Assembly (NCBI GenBank): GCA_029210875.1
Contig: JARGFJ010000005.1
Coordinates: 34,592 to 98,591 of the forward strand
DNA: 64,000 bases
Origin: Gammaproteobacteria bacterium
Lineage (GTDB): Bacteria > Pseudomonadota > Gammaproteobacteria > Nitrosococcales > Methylophagaceae
Reading direction: 5' to 3'
Shown in pieces: positions 19,015 through 30,261 of the stretch. The position numbers and the translations under genes are program-made. The notes under the pieces are model-generated. The model saw nothing but the letters and a program-made list of their open reading frames with translations. It had not been told where the DNA came from and did not search any database. The stretch's first letter is position 1. Each line of letters begins with the position of its first letter.

Positions 19015-20523
19015 ATGTGTGGAATTATTGGCATTGTTGGTAAGTCAGAAGTCAACCAGTCACTTTATGATGGTTTGACTGTGCTGCAACACCGTGGTCA
19101 GGATGCTGCTGGTATCGTCACCTGTGACAAAAATGGACAATTATTTTTACGTAAGGATAATGGCTTGGTGAAAGATGTTTTCCATACCCGCCATATGTTA
19201 CGTTTGCACGGTAATATGGGCATTGGCCATATTCGCTATCCAACCGCAGGCTGCTCAACTTCAGCAGAGGCGCAACCGTTTTATGTCAACTCACCTTTTG
19301 GTATTGCTCTTGCCCATAATGGTAATCTTACCAATACAAAAATTCTAAAAGATGAATTGTTTCAGAGTGATCGTAGACACCTAAATACGGATTCTGATTC
19401 TGAAGTGTTATTAAACATTCTTGCTCATGAACTACAAAAAACCAGTCGCTTAACGCCACAAGCAGAGGATGTTTTTAACGCTGTTTCTCAATTGCATAAA
19501 CGTTGTAAAGGCGCATATGCGGTTGTAGCAATGATTGCTGGAGTGGGCGTTTTAGCTTTCCGTGACCCTTATGGTATTCGCCCTATTGTCATTGGTAAAC
19601 GTGAAACGGAGCAGGGTTCAGAGTACATTGTCGCTTCTGAAAGTGTTGCGATTGATACCTTAGACTTTGAACTTATCCGCGATGTTGCGCCAGGTGAATG
19701 TGTATTCATTGATGTTAATGGTAAGTTAGAAGCCCAACAATGCGCTGAAACACCTGTAATATCACCATGTCTTTTTGAGTATGTGTATTTTGCTCGTCCA
19801 GATTCAATTATTGACGGCATTTCGGTTCATAAGAGTCGTTTAAGAATGGGCACAAAATTGGCTCAGAAAATTTTGCGTGAATTTCCAGAACACGATATTG
19901 ATGTTGTTATTCCGATTCCTGACACTAGTCGTAGTGCAGCACTTCAGCTTTCATATGAATTAGGTATCCCATATCAAGAAGGCTTCATCAAAAACCGTTA
20001 TATCGGGCGTACATTTATTATGCCTGGACAAACGCAACGTAAAAAATCTGTCCGTCAAAAACTGAATGCAATTGAACTTGAGTTTCGTGGCAAAAATGTA
20101 TTGCTCGTAGATGATTCAATTGTTCGTGGTACAACATCGCAGCAAATTGTACAGATGGCGCGTGACGCAGGTGCCCGTAAAGTCTATTTTGCTTCGGCCG
20201 CACCACCAGTACGTTTTCCTAATGTATATGGTATTGATATGCCTTCACCGCATGAGTTTGTTGCTCATAATCGTAATGTAAAACAAATCGCTAAAGAGCT
20301 TGGTGTTGATTGGCTTATTTATCAAGATCTTGATGATTTGGTCGATGCTGTTAAATACAACGACAAGGTGGCAGGATTTGATACATCATGCTTCGATGGT
20401 AATTATATTACCGGAGATATTGATGAATCTTATTTGTACTACATTAATGCCTTACGAAATGACAGTACTAAACAAAAAACAGAAAAGTCTAACGCTGTGA
20501 TTGAAATCCATAACAATGCTTAA
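19015..20523 (+). CDS. purF: Amidophosphoribosyltransferase
   Basis: First committed step of purine synthesis: PRPP plus glutamine to phosphoribosylamine. The 502-residue product has the N-terminal nucleophile Cys2 (MCGIIGIVG) of a class II glutamine amidotransferase, [15 protein letters not shown], and the PRPP loop [14 protein letters not shown] (about 362-375). CAGGGT precedes the ATG. No terminator is obvious in the 108 bases after it. Confidence 0.96.
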   Translation: MCGIIGIVGKSEVNQSLYDGLTVLQHRGQDAAGIVTCDKNGQLFLRKDNGLVKDVFHTRHMLRLHGNMGIGHIRYPTAGCSTSAEAQPFYVNSPFGIALAHNGNLTNTKILKDELFQSDRRHLNTDSDSEVLLNILAHELQKTSRLTPQAEDVFNAVSQLHKRCKGAYAVVAMIAGVGVLAFRDPYGIRPIVIGKRETEQGSEYIVASESVAIDTLDFELIRDVAPGECVFIDVNGKLEAQQCAETPVISPCLFEYVYFARPDSIIDGISVHKSRLRMGTKLAQKILREFPEHDIDVVIPIPDTSRSAALQLSYELGIPYQEGFIKNRYIGRTFIMPGQTQRKKSVRQKLNAIELEFRGKNVLLVDDSIVRGTTSQQIVQMARDAGARKVYFASAAPPVRFPNVYGIDMPSPHEFVAHNRNVKQIAKELGVDWLIYQDLDDLVDAVKYNDKVAGFDTSCFDGNYITGDIDESYLYYINALRNDSTKQKTEKSNAVIEIHNNA

Positions 20524-20631
20524 GTTAAGCTAAATTAACCATCTGTGTTATCTGTTTTAGTATCAATAACTAGAAAATAGATAGCATTAGCTTTGCTGTT
20601 TTATTGATTTTCTTATATAATTCCGTCGATT

Positions 20632-21156
20632 ATGCATCAGAAATTACCTAAAGAACTCGATCCGTTTCGTTTAGCTCAAAATGGGTTGAAACTGGAAGGT
20701 CAAATACCGTTAGCAGATTTGCCAAGATTGACTCAATCTCTTGTTAGTGATGAAGGAATGGTTGATGTCAAAATGGCGTTTGATATAGATGAAGTGGGCA
20801 CACCTTATATGAAGGGTGACTTTTCAGTCTCTGTATCGCTAACATGCCAGCGCTGTATGTCTGCAATGACATTGGATTTGAACGTTGATTGTTTGTTAGC
20901 TTTAGTGAAAAGTGAGCGTAAAGTTGAAGGGTTGGCTGAGCAGTATGAGCCGTGGCTACTTGAAGGTAATGATCCAGTATTAACAAGTACTGTTATTGAA
21001 GATGAATTAATTCTGTCGTTGCCGTTAGTGCCTAAGCATGACATAGCGTGCTTACCAGACAATGTCTGGACTGCTGGCGACGATAATATTATAACTGAGG
21101 ATGAAAAGCCCGTATCACCATTTGCGGTATTGTCATCCTTAAAGACAAAGAAATAA
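20632..21156 (+). CDS. yceD: YceD/DUF177 family protein
   Basis: 174 residues with CQRCMSAMTLDL (about 67-78) and the conserved LPLVPKHD near the C-terminus. The family is needed for normal 23S rRNA accumulation and sits directly before rpmF in proteobacteria, as here (52 bases). It opens the lipid operon. Confidence 0.9.
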   Translation: MHQKLPKELDPFRLAQNGLKLEGQIPLADLPRLTQSLVSDEGMVDVKMAFDIDEVGTPYMKGDFSVSVSLTCQRCMSAMTLDLNVDCLLALVKSERKVEGLAEQYEPWLLEGNDPVLTSTVIEDELILSLPLVPKHDIACLPDNVWTAGDDNIITEDEKPVSPFAVLSSLKTKK

Positions 21157-21208
21157 CAATTTAATTGATTATTGAACATATACATTTTAGCGAGTTAGGA
21201 GTTTAAAC

Positions 21209-21388
21209 ATGGCTGTACAAAAGAGTAAAAAGAGCCCATCACGTCGTGGCATGCGTCGTTCACACGATGCATTAACTGAAACAACAGTATCAGTTGATGC
21301 TACATCAGGTGAATTACACCGTCGTCACCATGTAACTGCAGATGGCTACTACCGTGGTCGTAAAGTGATTGCTGATAAAAGCGAATAA
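21209..21388 (+). CDS. rpmF: 50S ribosomal protein L32
   Basis: A 59-residue protein that begins [20 protein letters not shown] and ends [11 protein letters not shown]. It is very basic, with the typical L32 start and [17 protein letters not shown] tail. The zinc Cys of some L32 forms are absent, as usual in gammaproteobacteria. TTAGGAG (21195-21201) precedes the ATG. It lies in the usual place between yceD and plsX. Confidence 0.97.
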   Translation: MAVQKSKKSPSRRGMRRSHDALTETTVSVDATSGELHRRHHVTADGYYRGRKVIADKSE

Positions 21389-21400
21389 GGCTTAATTCTA

Positions 21401-22420
21401 TTGAGTCTTACAATATCTATAGATGCCATGGGCGGGGATCACGGTCCCCAAGTCGTTATTCCCGCAGCCATTCGCGCATTAAAGTTACACCCAAATGTCA
21501 CACTTATTTTAGTAGGTGATCAAGATGTCCTAAAAACATATCTTGAAAAACATCACGTTCAAAATGACGAACGATTTGTAATTCATCATGCATCGCAACA
21601 AGTCGCAATGGATGAGTCACCTGCAATAGCTTTACGCACCAAAAAAGATTCATCAATGCGTGTGGCTATTAATTTGGTGAAAGAGGGTACAGCGGCCGCA
21701 TGTGTCAGTGCTGGTAATACCGGTGCATTGATGGCAACAGCGCGTTTTGTACTGAAAACATTACCCGGGATTGAACGTCCAGCAATAGTTTCAGCATTGC
21801 CAACAATGAAAGGGCATAGCTATGTCCTTGATTTAGGTGCTAATGTTGATTCAAGTGCAGAACATCTTGTGCAATTTGCTGTTATGGGCTCTGTATTGGC
21901 AGAAGTTATTGAAGGAAAAACTAATCCAACAATTGGTCTGCTCAATATAGGTTCAGAAGAAATAAAAGGTAATGAACGTGTTAAAGAAGCGGCTCGTTTA
22001 TTAAGTGCAATTGATCTGAATTATTATGGTTTCGTAGAAGGCGATGGCTTATATCGAGGTGATGTTGACGTTGTTGTTTGTGATGGTTTTGTTGGTAATG
22101 TTGCTCTAAAAGCAAGTGAAGGCGTTGTACATATGATCCGTCATTTTTTGCGCCAATCATTTAGTAGAAACATCTTTACTAAGATCGCAGGATTAATTGC
22201 CTCACCTGTTTTAAAACATTTTAGAGATGAATTGGATCCGCGTGCCTACAATGGTGCCAACTTTATCGGTTTGCAAGGTATTGTAATTAAAAGCCATGGC
22301 GGTGCTGATGAAATTGGTTATGCCAATGCGATTAATATTGCCATATTAGAAGCTGAAAAAGATGTTCCTAATATCATCAGTAAGCATTTAGAAACATTAC
22401 TCGAAGGACATATAGCGTGA
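21401..22420 (+). CDS. plsX: Phosphate acyltransferase PlsX
   Basis: Makes acyl-phosphate from acyl-ACP for phospholipid synthesis by the PlsX-PlsY route. 339 residues with [12 protein letters not shown] at the start, [10 protein letters not shown] (about 105-114), and [12 protein letters not shown]. The start is TTG 21401, 12 bases after rpmF. Its stop overlaps the GTG start of fabH. Confidence 0.95.
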   Translation: MSLTISIDAMGGDHGPQVVIPAAIRALKLHPNVTLILVGDQDVLKTYLEKHHVQNDERFVIHHASQQVAMDESPAIALRTKKDSSMRVAINLVKEGTAAACVSAGNTGALMATARFVLKTLPGIERPAIVSALPTMKGHSYVLDLGANVDSSAEHLVQFAVMGSVLAEVIEGKTNPTIGLLNIGSEEIKGNERVKEAARLLSAIDLNYYGFVEGDGLYRGDVDVVVCDGFVGNVALKASEGVVHMIRHFLRQSFSRNIFTKIAGLIASPVLKHFRDELDPRAYNGANFIGLQGIVIKSHGGADEIGYANAINIAILEAEKDVPNIISKHLETLLEGHIA

Positions 22421-23379
22421 TTTATTCGCGAATTGCTGGCACAGGTAGTTATTTGCCAGAGAAAGTTTTAACTAATCACGATCTGGAAAACATGGTTGAA
22501 ACCAGTGATCAATGGATCACCGAACGTACGGGTATTAAAAAACGACATATTGTTGCTGATGATGAAACAACAACTGATTTGGCGTTTAATGCAGCGGTTA
22601 AGGCTATTGATGCAGCTGGAATTACCAACGCTGATATCGATTTAATTATTGTTGCGACAACAACGCCAACGCGTGTTTTTCCGAGTACGGCATCACTGGT
22701 TCAACAAAAATTAAATATCACCAATAACTGTCCTGCTTTTGATATACAAGCAGTATGTACCGGTTTTATTTATGCGTTAACTGTTGCCGATAAATTTATT
22801 AAATCAGGCAGTGTTAAAAATGCGTTAATTATCGGTGCTGAATCATTCTCACGGATCATAGATTGGACTGACCGTAATACCTGTGTGTTATTTGGCGATG
22901 GTGCTGGCGCTGTTGTCCTTCAGGCTTCTGAAGAAACAGGTATCTTGTCTACCCATATACATTCTGACGGTAGTTATAACGAACTGTTGTCAGTTCCAAC
23001 TGGTCCCGGTTCGATTCCAAGCGAAGCTAATCCTTATGTTGAAATGCAAGGTAATGATGTTTTTAAAGTCGCCGTTAGAACCTTAAGTAGTATTGTTGAT
23101 GAAACCTTGGCAACCAATAATATGGATAAACATGATATTGATTGGTTAATTCCACATCAGGCTAATATTCGGATTATCACAGCAACAGCCAGGAAATTAT
23201 CTATGTCTATGGATCATGTTGTAGTCACTGTTGATGAGCATGGCAATACTTCTGCAGCATCTATCCCGCTAGCACTCGATGTCGCTGTAAGAGATGGTCG
23301 GATTCAACGTGGTGAAACCTTGTTGCTTGAAGCGTTCGGTGGTGGTTTTACATGGGGTTCAACCCTTTTGAAATTCTAA
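22417..23379 (+). CDS. fabH: Beta-ketoacyl-ACP synthase III
   Basis: Starts fatty acid chains by condensing acetyl-CoA with malonyl-ACP. 320 residues with triad Cys114 (QAVCTGF), His247 (IPHQANIR) and Asn277 (HGNTSA), and the closing GGGFTWGS. It starts at GTG that overlaps the plsX stop (GTGA), so translation is coupled. Confidence 0.96.
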   Translation: MIYSRIAGTGSYLPEKVLTNHDLENMVETSDQWITERTGIKKRHIVADDETTTDLAFNAAVKAIDAAGITNADIDLIIVATTTPTRVFPSTASLVQQKLNITNNCPAFDIQAVCTGFIYALTVADKFIKSGSVKNALIIGAESFSRIIDWTDRNTCVLFGDGAGAVVLQASEETGILSTHIHSDGSYNELLSVPTGPGSIPSEANPYVEMQGNDVFKVAVRTLSSIVDETLATNNMDKHDIDWLIPHQANIRIITATARKLSMSMDHVVVTVDEHGNTSAASIPLALDVAVRDGRIQRGETLLLEAFGGGFTWGSTLLKF

Positions 23380-23397
23380 TTTTATGAGGATTAATGC

Positions 23398-24336
23398 ATG
23401 AGTTTTGCTTTTGTATTTCCAGGGCAAGGGTCACAATCTGTAGGAATGTTATCCGATCTTTCAACTGTTTATCCACACGTACAATCTACATTCTCACAAG
23501 CATCAGAAGCCTTAGGCTATGATCTGTGGAAACTAGTATCTGACGGTCCTGAACAAGATCTAAACCAAACTGAACGTACCCAACCTGCAATGTTGGCTGC
23601 TGGTATTGCCGTATGGCGCTGCTGGCAAGCAGCAACAGACTTATCACCTGCCTTTCTTGCTGGTCATAGTTTAGGTGAATATACTGCTTTAGTTGCTGCT
23701 GGGGCATTAGAGTTTGCTGATGCAATTAAATTAGTTGAGCTGCGTGGTCAATTTATGCAACAAGCTGTACCAGCAGGTCAAGGTGCAATGGCCGCTATTT
23801 TAGGTCTGGAAGATGATGTCGTCAGAGCGGTGTGTGAACAAGCTTCTGAATTCGGTGTTGTTGAGGCTGTAAATTTTAACTCACCAGGACAAGTTGTTAT
23901 TGCCGGTAGTGCCGATGCCGTTAATCCCGCTTTAGAAATTGCAAAAGAAAAGGGTGCAAAACGTGCGTTATTACTGCCAGTGAGCGTACCGTCACATTGT
24001 GCTTTAATGAAGCCTGCTGCCGACAATTTAGCTGAAGCGCTTGCCAATATTACAATTAATGTACCTGCTATTCCGGTTATTCATAATGCAAGTGTTACAT
24101 CTGTTGATTCAGCAGCAGAGATTAAAAATCTACTAGCAATGCAGTTATACAGCCCGGTTCGTTGGGTAGAAACGGTTCAATGGTTTGCAAATCAAGGTAT
24201 AGATACCGTTGTCGAGGGTGGTCCAGGCAAGGTGTTAGCCGGTCTGACCAAACGCATTGATAAATCGTTAACCGGCCTATCTGTATTTGATGAAAAAACA
24301 TTGCAAGCAGCAATACAAGCATTAGGAGATAACTAG
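23398..24336 (+). CDS. fabD: Malonyl-CoA:ACP transacylase
   Basis: Loads malonyl groups onto ACP. 312 residues with FPGQGSQSVGM at the start, nucleophile Ser91 (GHSLGEY) and catalytic His200 (VPSHCALM). ATGAGGA precedes the start. The stop overlaps the fabG GTG by one base. Confidence 0.96.
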   Translation: MSFAFVFPGQGSQSVGMLSDLSTVYPHVQSTFSQASEALGYDLWKLVSDGPEQDLNQTERTQPAMLAAGIAVWRCWQAATDLSPAFLAGHSLGEYTALVAAGALEFADAIKLVELRGQFMQQAVPAGQGAMAAILGLEDDVVRAVCEQASEFGVVEAVNFNSPGQVVIAGSADAVNPALEIAKEKGAKRALLLPVSVPSHCALMKPAADNLAEALANITINVPAIPVIHNASVTSVDSAAEIKNLLAMQLYSPVRWVETVQWFANQGIDTVVEGGPGKVLAGLTKRIDKSLTGLSVFDEKTLQAAIQALGDN

Positions 24337-25079
24337 TGAGTTTAGAAGGAAAAGTAGCGTTAGTCACTGGCGCAACACGAGGTATTGGCCGTGCAATAGC
24401 GCTTAAATTAGGTCAGCAGGGTGCGACAGTTGTTGGTACTGCAACATCAGAAAATGGTGCCCAAACTATCTCTGATTTCTTGGCTGAAGCCAATATTGCA
24501 GGTACAGGCGTGGTATTAAATGTGACCGATGCTGACTCAATTGAAGCTGTCGTAACTAAAACAGAAGCTGATTTTGGTGCGCCTGCCATCTTAGTGAATA
24601 ATGCCGGTATTACCCGTGATAACTTACTGATGCGAATGAAAGATGAAGAGTGGAATGATATTATCGACACCAACTTGACACCTATTTATAAGTTGAGCAA
24701 ACGTTGTTTGCGAGCGATGACTAAAGCACGCTGGGGACGTATTATTACGATCACGTCTGTTGTGGGTGTGATGGGCAATGCAGGTCAAACTAATTATGCA
24801 GCAGCTAAAGCGGGCGTGATTGGCTTTTCTAAATCATTAGCACGTGAAGTTGGTGCTCGCGGCATCACCGTTAATAGTGTTGCTCCAGGGTTTATTGATA
24901 CTGATATGACCAGTCATTTGGCAGAAGCGCATAAAGCAGCATTACTTGAACAAGTACCTGTTAAACGACTAGGTGAACCAGAAGAAATTGCTGCCGCAGT
25001 TGCTTATTTAGCCAGTATTGAAGCAGGCTATGTTACCGGCGAAACATTGAATGTTAATGGCGGTATGTACATGAATTAA
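24336..25079 (+). CDS. fabG: 3-oxoacyl-ACP reductase
   Basis: NADPH-dependent ketoreduction in fatty acid elongation. A 247-residue short-chain dehydrogenase with the Rossmann motif TGATRGIG (11-18), NNAG (88-91) and catalytic Ser141, Tyr154, Lys158. The GTG start lies on the fabD stop codon (TAGTG), with TAGGAG 9-14 bases before it. Confidence 0.96.
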   Translation: MSLEGKVALVTGATRGIGRAIALKLGQQGATVVGTATSENGAQTISDFLAEANIAGTGVVLNVTDADSIEAVVTKTEADFGAPAILVNNAGITRDNLLMRMKDEEWNDIIDTNLTPIYKLSKRCLRAMTKARWGRIITITSVVGVMGNAGQTNYAAAKAGVIGFSKSLAREVGARGITVNSVAPGFIDTDMTSHLAEAHKAALLEQVPVKRLGEPEEIAAAVAYLASIEAGYVTGETLNVNGGMYMN

Positions 25080-25144
25080 TTGGTTATTTTTTAGTATAAT
25101 TAATTAAAATTGAAGTAAAAAGCGCCAATCCAAGTTGATTTGGC

Positions 25145-25171
25145 TTGTTAATAAGTTGCTTGCACTATAAA
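25145..25171 (+). promoter_or_regulatory. Candidate acpP promoter
   Basis: TTGTTA (25145-25150) and TATAAA (25166-25171) are 15 bases apart in the 138-base fabG-acpP gap, about 45 bases before the acpP start. A separate promoter is plausible because acyl carrier protein is needed in large amounts. Spacing is short of the ideal. Confidence 0.35.
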
Positions 25172-25217
25172 ATGCCAGCACATTTTGTGTATTAAACCAC
25201 CAGAGGAAATATAGGTT

Positions 25218-25454
25218 ATGAGTGATATCGAAGCTCGAGTAAAAGACATCGTTGTTGAACAATTAGGCGTAAGTGCTGATGAAGTAACAACAGATGCATC
25301 ATTTATCGATGATTTAGGCGCTGATTCTTTAGATACTGTCGAATTAGTTATGGCACTTGAAGAAGAATTTGAATGTGAAATCCCAGATGAAGAAGCTGAG
25401 AAAATCACTACAGTTAAAGAAGCAGTTAACTATATTAACTCTGTCCAGTCTTAA
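25218..25454 (+). CDS. acpP: Acyl carrier protein
   Basis: A 78-residue acidic four-helix protein with the phosphopantetheine site Ser37 in GADSLDTVE. It carries the growing acyl chain for the Fab enzymes around it. AGAGGAA precedes the start. A long perfect hairpin separates it from fabF. Confidence 0.98.
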   Translation: MSDIEARVKDIVVEQLGVSADEVTTDASFIDDLGADSLDTVELVMALEEEFECEIPDEEAEKITTVKEAVNYINSVQS

Positions 25455-25472
25455 TACACGTTACAGCTAAAT

Positions 25473-25518
25473 CATAGCCGTCTAGATGCGAAACGCATCT
25501 AGACGGCTATGTTGTATT
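25473..25518 (+). terminator. Strong hairpin between acpP and fabF
   Basis: An 18-base perfect stem (25473-25490 with 25494-25511) over loop AAA is followed by TTGTATTT. It probably ends most acpP transcripts and reduces fabF expression relative to acpP. It may also protect the acpP mRNA 3' end. Confidence 0.8.
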
Positions 25519-25545
25519 TGAGAAATGTAAATCGAGGAAATACTG

Positions 25546-26787
25546 ATGTCGAAACGACGCGTTGTGGTAACAGGCCTAGGTGCAATAACACCAGTTGGTT
25601 TATCAGTAAAAGAAACTTGGGAAAATATCCTTGCAGGGAAAAGTGGGGTAGCGCCAATTACTGTTTTTGATGCTTCAGAGTTTTCCGTACGCTTTGGTGC
25701 CAATATTAACGATTTTGATATTACAACCATTATTCCTCGGAAAGATGCTAAAAAGATGGATACATTTATCCATTATGGTATTGCCGCCGCCAAAGAAGCT
25801 ATTGAAAATTCAGGCTTAGAAGTCACAGAACAAAATGCGGATCGCATTGGTGTCGCTATTGGTTCAGGAATTGGTGGTTTACCAGGGATCGAAGCCGGTT
25901 ACGATGCTTATCTCAGTGGTGGACCAAGAAAAATTTCACCGTTCTTTGTACCGAGTAATATTATCAATATGATCGCTGGTAATTTGTCGATCATGTATGG
26001 CTTTAAAGGTCCTAATACCGCAATTGTAACCGCATGCTCAAGTGGGACTCATAATATCAGTAGTGCAGGACGAATGATTCAATATGGCGATGCCGATGTC
26101 ATGATTGCCGGTGGTGCTGAAATGTCAACGTCAAAAACGGGTTTAGGTGGTTTTGCTGCAGCGAGAGCTTTATCAACTCGCAATGATGATCCGCAAGCTG
26201 CAAGTCGTCCTTGGGACAAAGATCGTGATGGTTTTGTTCTGGGTGATGGTGCGGGTATTGTTGTACTGGAAGAATATGAGCACGCTGTTAAACGTGGTGC
26301 GACTATTTATGCAGAATTAGCAGGTTCAGGTATGAGTTCTGATGCCTATCATATGACGACACCATCGGTTGGTGGTGAAGGAGCTGCGCGTTGTATGAAA
26401 AATGCGATGGCGGATGCTGGCCTCAATGCTGATCAAATTGATTACATTAACGCACATGGTACTTCAACGCCAGCAGGTGACGTGGCAGAAACCCAAGCTG
26501 TTAAAGCGGCATTCGGTAATACGGCTCAAACGGTTGCTGTTAGCTCAACTAAATCGATGATTGGTCATTTACTTGGCGCTGCCGGTGGTGTTGAAGCGGT
26601 ATTCAGTGTGTTGGCAATTCGCGATCAAGTTGCGCCACCCACTATTAATCTTGATAATCCAGACCCTGATTGTGATCTTGACTATGTACCGCATACAGCA
26701 CGTCAAATGAAATTAGATGTTGCTATGTCAAATTCATTTGGATTTGGTGGAACTAACGGTACAGTTATTTTTAAGAAGATGGTTTAA
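25546..26787 (+). CDS. fabF: Beta-ketoacyl-ACP synthase II
   Basis: Elongating condensing enzyme, 413 residues, with catalytic Cys164 (TACSSGTHN), His304 (NAHGTSTP) and His341 ([10 protein letters not shown]). NSFGFGGTN closes the protein. CGAGGA lies about 10 bases before the ATG. pabC begins 15 bases after it. Confidence 0.96.
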   Translation: MSKRRVVVTGLGAITPVGLSVKETWENILAGKSGVAPITVFDASEFSVRFGANINDFDITTIIPRKDAKKMDTFIHYGIAAAKEAIENSGLEVTEQNADRIGVAIGSGIGGLPGIEAGYDAYLSGGPRKISPFFVPSNIINMIAGNLSIMYGFKGPNTAIVTACSSGTHNISSAGRMIQYGDADVMIAGGAEMSTSKTGLGGFAAARALSTRNDDPQAASRPWDKDRDGFVLGDGAGIVVLEEYEHAVKRGATIYAELAGSGMSSDAYHMTTPSVGGEGAARCMKNAMADAGLNADQIDYINAHGTSTPAGDVAETQAVKAAFGNTAQTVAVSSTKSMIGHLLGAAGGVEAVFSVLAIRDQVAPPTINLDNPDPDCDLDYVPHTARQMKLDVAMSNSFGFGGTNGTVIFKKMV

Positions 26788-26802
26788 GGGTCTGATATTA
26801 AA

Positions 26803-27621
26803 ATGATTCTTGTTAACGGAAAACCCGAAGACAGAATCGCCATTACAGACCGTGGCCTACAGTATGGTGACGGTCTGTTTGAAACCATTGCCTATCGCAA
26901 TGGTATCGCCGAGTTTTTGCAGCAGCATCTAGAACGGCTTCTGCTTGGTTGCGAAAAACTTGGAATCAACTTCACTCACGTTGACCGACTCAAACATGAA
27001 GTAACTCAGATCTGTGATGATCTTGCTGATAATGATGCTGTGATTAAAATCATTATTACTCGTGGCAGTGGTGGTCGTGGTTATTTCGCCAACGCTGACA
27101 TGGTAGCAACACGTATAGTTTCAAGCCACCCATTGCCTAACTATCCTGAGGAACATGCAACTAATGGTGTTGCTGTAAGGTTCTGCCAACATAGATTATC
27201 TGATAATGTGCAGTTAGCCGGCATCAAACATCTGAATCGTCTTGATCAAGTGTTAGCACGTAATGAATGGACTGATCCAGCAATCTCTGAAGGTCTAATG
27301 AGCAATGCTGACGGTAATATTGTTGAAGGCACAATGTCGAATCTGTTTATAGTGTTAGGCAATAAATTAATAACGCCATTATTAACTCACGCTGGTATCG
27401 CTGGAATAATTCGAGCTAGACTGATCGCAATTGCACAAGACTATGGACTCGAATTTGAACAACGTAACGTAAGTCGTTCAGATATAACTAATGCCCAAGA
27501 ACTATTTGTGTGCAATAGTGTGATTGGTATCTGGCCTGTACGGTCGATTGAGACGCGATCCTATCCTGTTGGACCTATTACGCAACTACTTCAGATCTTG
27601 CTTTCTAAAAGTCCTAAATAA
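26803..27621 (+). CDS. pabC: Aminodeoxychorismate lyase
   Basis: PLP-dependent fold-type IV enzyme that releases p-aminobenzoate and pyruvate in folate synthesis. 272 residues with the opening RGLQYGDGLFETI, PLP lysine in GIKHLNRLDQV, and GIAGIIRARLI near the phosphate site. D-amino-acid and branched-chain aminotransferases share the fold, but position between fabF and mltG supports PabC. The stop overlaps the mltG start. Confidence 0.92.
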   Translation: MILVNGKPEDRIAITDRGLQYGDGLFETIAYRNGIAEFLQQHLERLLLGCEKLGINFTHVDRLKHEVTQICDDLADNDAVIKIIITRGSGGRGYFANADMVATRIVSSHPLPNYPEEHATNGVAVRFCQHRLSDNVQLAGIKHLNRLDQVLARNEWTDPAISEGLMSNADGNIVEGTMSNLFIVLGNKLITPLLTHAGIAGIIRARLIAIAQDYGLEFEQRNVSRSDITNAQELFVCNSVIGIWPVRSIETRSYPVGPITQLLQILLSKSPK

Positions 27622-28631
27622 TGCAGATAGTGCGACAGATGGTATTAGTTTTGTTATTGCTATTTGCTGGTATCACAGTTGTGTTATGGCAGCAATTTCA
27701 ACAGTTTATGACGATGCCACTTAACGTCGCTGAACAAGGATTTGTTTATAACGTTAAGCAAGGCAGTAATTTACTGACTATTAGCACTGACTTGCAAGAC
27801 ATAGGCTTGACTGAGTCCAACCGATATTGGCTTTATTTTTACGGTCGATTTCATAATAAAGCGCATTTAATCAAGGCTGGTGAATACTTAATTCAGGCAA
27901 ACACGACGTTGCCACAGTTACTCGACCAATTAGTTGGCGGTAAAGTCGTGCAAAAGCCATTGACAATTGTTGAAGGTATGACCGCACAACAAGTGATTAC
28001 AATGATCGGGAATGATCCGCGTATTGTCCAGACATTAACAAAGCATGACTTAGCATTTGTTATGGAGCAACTTGGATTGCCAGATAATCATGGCGAAGGT
28101 GAATTTGCCCCGGAAACCTATTATTTTTCGTCTGGTACTACCGATGTTCAACTATTGACTCGTGCTCATCAGATGATGACTAATATCTTAGATAACGCAT
28201 GGCAAAACAAAGCAGATGATTTACCGTATAAAACACCATACGAAGCACTAATAATGGCTTCTATTATTGAGAAAGAGACGGGTATTGCAGAAGAACGCCC
28301 TCAAATTGCAGGCGTGTTTGTACGTCGCTTGAAAAAAGGTATGCGATTACAAACAGATCCTACGGTCATTTACGGTTTAGGTGATGAATTTAACGGTAAT
28401 TTGCAACGTAAACACTTAATTACTGATACACCTTATAATACCTATACACGTAGCGGTTTGCCGCCAACCCCCATTGCCTTGCCCAGTAAAGCGTCGATTG
28501 AAGCAGCGTTACACCCAGCAGCTGGTACTAGTCTATATTTTGTTGCTATGGGCAAAGAGGGGCGACATGTGTTTTCTGATACCTTATCAGAGCATAATCA
28601 GGCTGTAAGACGCTATCAGTTGAAAAAATAA
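27621..28631 (+). CDS. mltG: Endolytic murein transglycosylase MltG
   Basis: Inner-membrane enzyme that cuts nascent glycan strands and sets their length. 336 residues with one N-terminal membrane helix (about 6-24), a LysM-like segment, and the catalytic region ASIIEKETGIAEERP with the key Glu. Also present are LQTDPTVIYGLG and YNTY..GLPPTPI. Start overlaps the pabC stop (TAATG). Confidence 0.95.
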   Translation: MQIVRQMVLVLLLLFAGITVVLWQQFQQFMTMPLNVAEQGFVYNVKQGSNLLTISTDLQDIGLTESNRYWLYFYGRFHNKAHLIKAGEYLIQANTTLPQLLDQLVGGKVVQKPLTIVEGMTAQQVITMIGNDPRIVQTLTKHDLAFVMEQLGLPDNHGEGEFAPETYYFSSGTTDVQLLTRAHQMMTNILDNAWQNKADDLPYKTPYEALIMASIIEKETGIAEERPQIAGVFVRRLKKGMRLQTDPTVIYGLGDEFNGNLQRKHLITDTPYNTYTRSGLPPTPIALPSKASIEAALHPAAGTSLYFVAMGKEGRHVFSDTLSEHNQAVRRYQLKK

Positions 28632-28633
28632 CA

Positions 28634-29272
28634 ATGACAGTTGACTTAAAAATGAACGGAAAATTTATCACTATCGAAGGTATTGAAGGCGCAGGCAAGT
28701 CAACACAACTTACCTTCATAAAAAACTATCTTACAGCACAAGGTAAAGAACTTGTGGTCACGCGTGAACCAGGTGGCACTGTTCTTGGCGAACAAATCCG
28801 TTCATTATTGCTAACACCTTCCGATAGTGCAATGGCTGTCGATACTGAATTATTATTGATGTTCGCAGCACGAGCAGAACATGTTGCCCAAGTTATAAAA
28901 CCAGCTTTAGATGCGGGTAAATGGGTTATTTCAGACCGTTTTACCGATGCTACTTTTGCTTATCAAGGTGGTGGAAGAGGTATCTCACAACAACGAATTG
29001 AACAACTAGCTAAATGGACATTAAATGGACTTCAGCCAGATCTGACCTTTCTATTTGATTTGCCGGTTGAATTAGGTCAACAGCGTGTGCTTAGTCGCAA
29101 TCAAGGTAAAGATCGCTTTGAGCAAGAAAAGGTCGATTTTTTTCAAAAAATTCGCAACTGTTATTTGCAAAGAGCAAAACATGCACCTACACGAATTAAA
29201 GTGATTGATTCTAGTCGTTCTATTTTGGATATTGAACAGCAACTTAGTGTGATACTCGACAGCATATTATGA
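28634..29272 (+). CDS. tmk: Thymidylate kinase
   Basis: Phosphorylates dTMP to dTDP. 212 residues with P-loop EGIEGAGKSTQ, the DR motif SDRFTDATFAYQGGGRG and the lid Arg region. ATG 28634 is used here; ATG 28652 (MNGKFITIEG) fits the family equally well. The last four bases overlap holB. Confidence 0.95.
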   Translation: MTVDLKMNGKFITIEGIEGAGKSTQLTFIKNYLTAQGKELVVTREPGGTVLGEQIRSLLLTPSDSAMAVDTELLLMFAARAEHVAQVIKPALDAGKWVISDRFTDATFAYQGGGRGISQQRIEQLAKWTLNGLQPDLTFLFDLPVELGQQRVLSRNQGKDRFEQEKVDFFQKIRNCYLQRAKHAPTRIKVIDSSRSILDIEQQLSVILDSIL

Positions 29273-30261
29273 CCACTAATATCACTTTATACCCTTGGCA
29301 AACACAGCAATGGCAGCGTTTTTGTGAGCAGAAACAACAACAACGGTTAGCGCATGCCATTATAGTTTCGGGGGTGGCAGGATTAGGTAAAGCCTCATTT
29401 GCCAATGCCATGGTCGCAAGCGTGTTATGTGAGTCTGCCGAGTCAGATCTTGCCTGTGGTCAGTGCCATAGTTGCAACCTATTTGCTTCGGGTAATCATC
29501 CTGATCATACTGCAATCTTGCCTGAACAAGGCTCGTCTTCTATCAAGATAGAACAAATTCGTTCATTGAAAGACAAACAAGAACTGACACCCACTGTTGC
29601 CAACTGGAAAACAGTAATAATTAATCCTGCTGACAAAATGACAATAAGTGCCTTTAATAGCGTATTAAAATTGTTAGAAGAGCCGCAGAATAATACGCTT
29701 ATTATCTTGGTAACAGCTCAATCAGAACGTTTGCCAATTACAATCACTAGTCGATGTCAAACCGTGAAATTATCATCTCCTGAACCACGATTGACACTGG
29801 AATGGTTAGAACAGCAACAACAGATTGATAGTGCAACATTAGCATTGATATTACCGTTATCGAAGGGTGCCCCTTTAGCGGTTTTAACTATGTTACAGAG
29901 TGGTTTAGCTGAACAAATTCAGCAGCTTAATAGTGACTTTGAATCATTGTTATCAGGCAATGCGAATCCGATAGAAATGACTAAAAAATGGCTACAATAC
30001 GACCCTTTAATGATCTTTCATCACTTACAACATCTTATAAAACACACGTTATGTTTTTCACTGGACGAGTTAACTAATAACAACAGTAAACGCTACTGGT
30101 ATATTTACGATTGCATCATCAGTGCAATAAAGTTAACATCATCTTCAAATAATATTAATAAAACATTGTTAATAGAACAGTTTATGGTGGCAATTATGGA
30201 TAAATCACTATCTCGCACCTTAACTGTTAATAGGCAAAATCAAGGTAAAACAGTATGGTAA
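29269..30261 (+). CDS. holB: DNA polymerase III delta' subunit
   Basis: Clamp-loader subunit, 330 residues. It has a degenerate P-loop (GVAGLGKASFANAM), a four-Cys zinc module (CESAESDLACGQCHSC), LKLLEEPQNNTLIILVT and the SRC motif TSRCQTV. It overlaps tmk by four and pilZ by seven bases, so the three are translated together. Confidence 0.93.
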   Translation: MTTNITLYPWQTQQWQRFCEQKQQQRLAHAIIVSGVAGLGKASFANAMVASVLCESAESDLACGQCHSCNLFASGNHPDHTAILPEQGSSSIKIEQIRSLKDKQELTPTVANWKTVIINPADKMTISAFNSVLKLLEEPQNNTLIILVTAQSERLPITITSRCQTVKLSSPEPRLTLEWLEQQQQIDSATLALILPLSKGAPLAVLTMLQSGLAEQIQQLNSDFESLLSGNANPIEMTKKWLQYDPLMIFHHLQHLIKHTLCFSLDELTNNNSKRYWYIYDCIISAIKLTSSSNNINKTLLIEQFMVAIMDKSLSRTLTVNRQNQGKTVW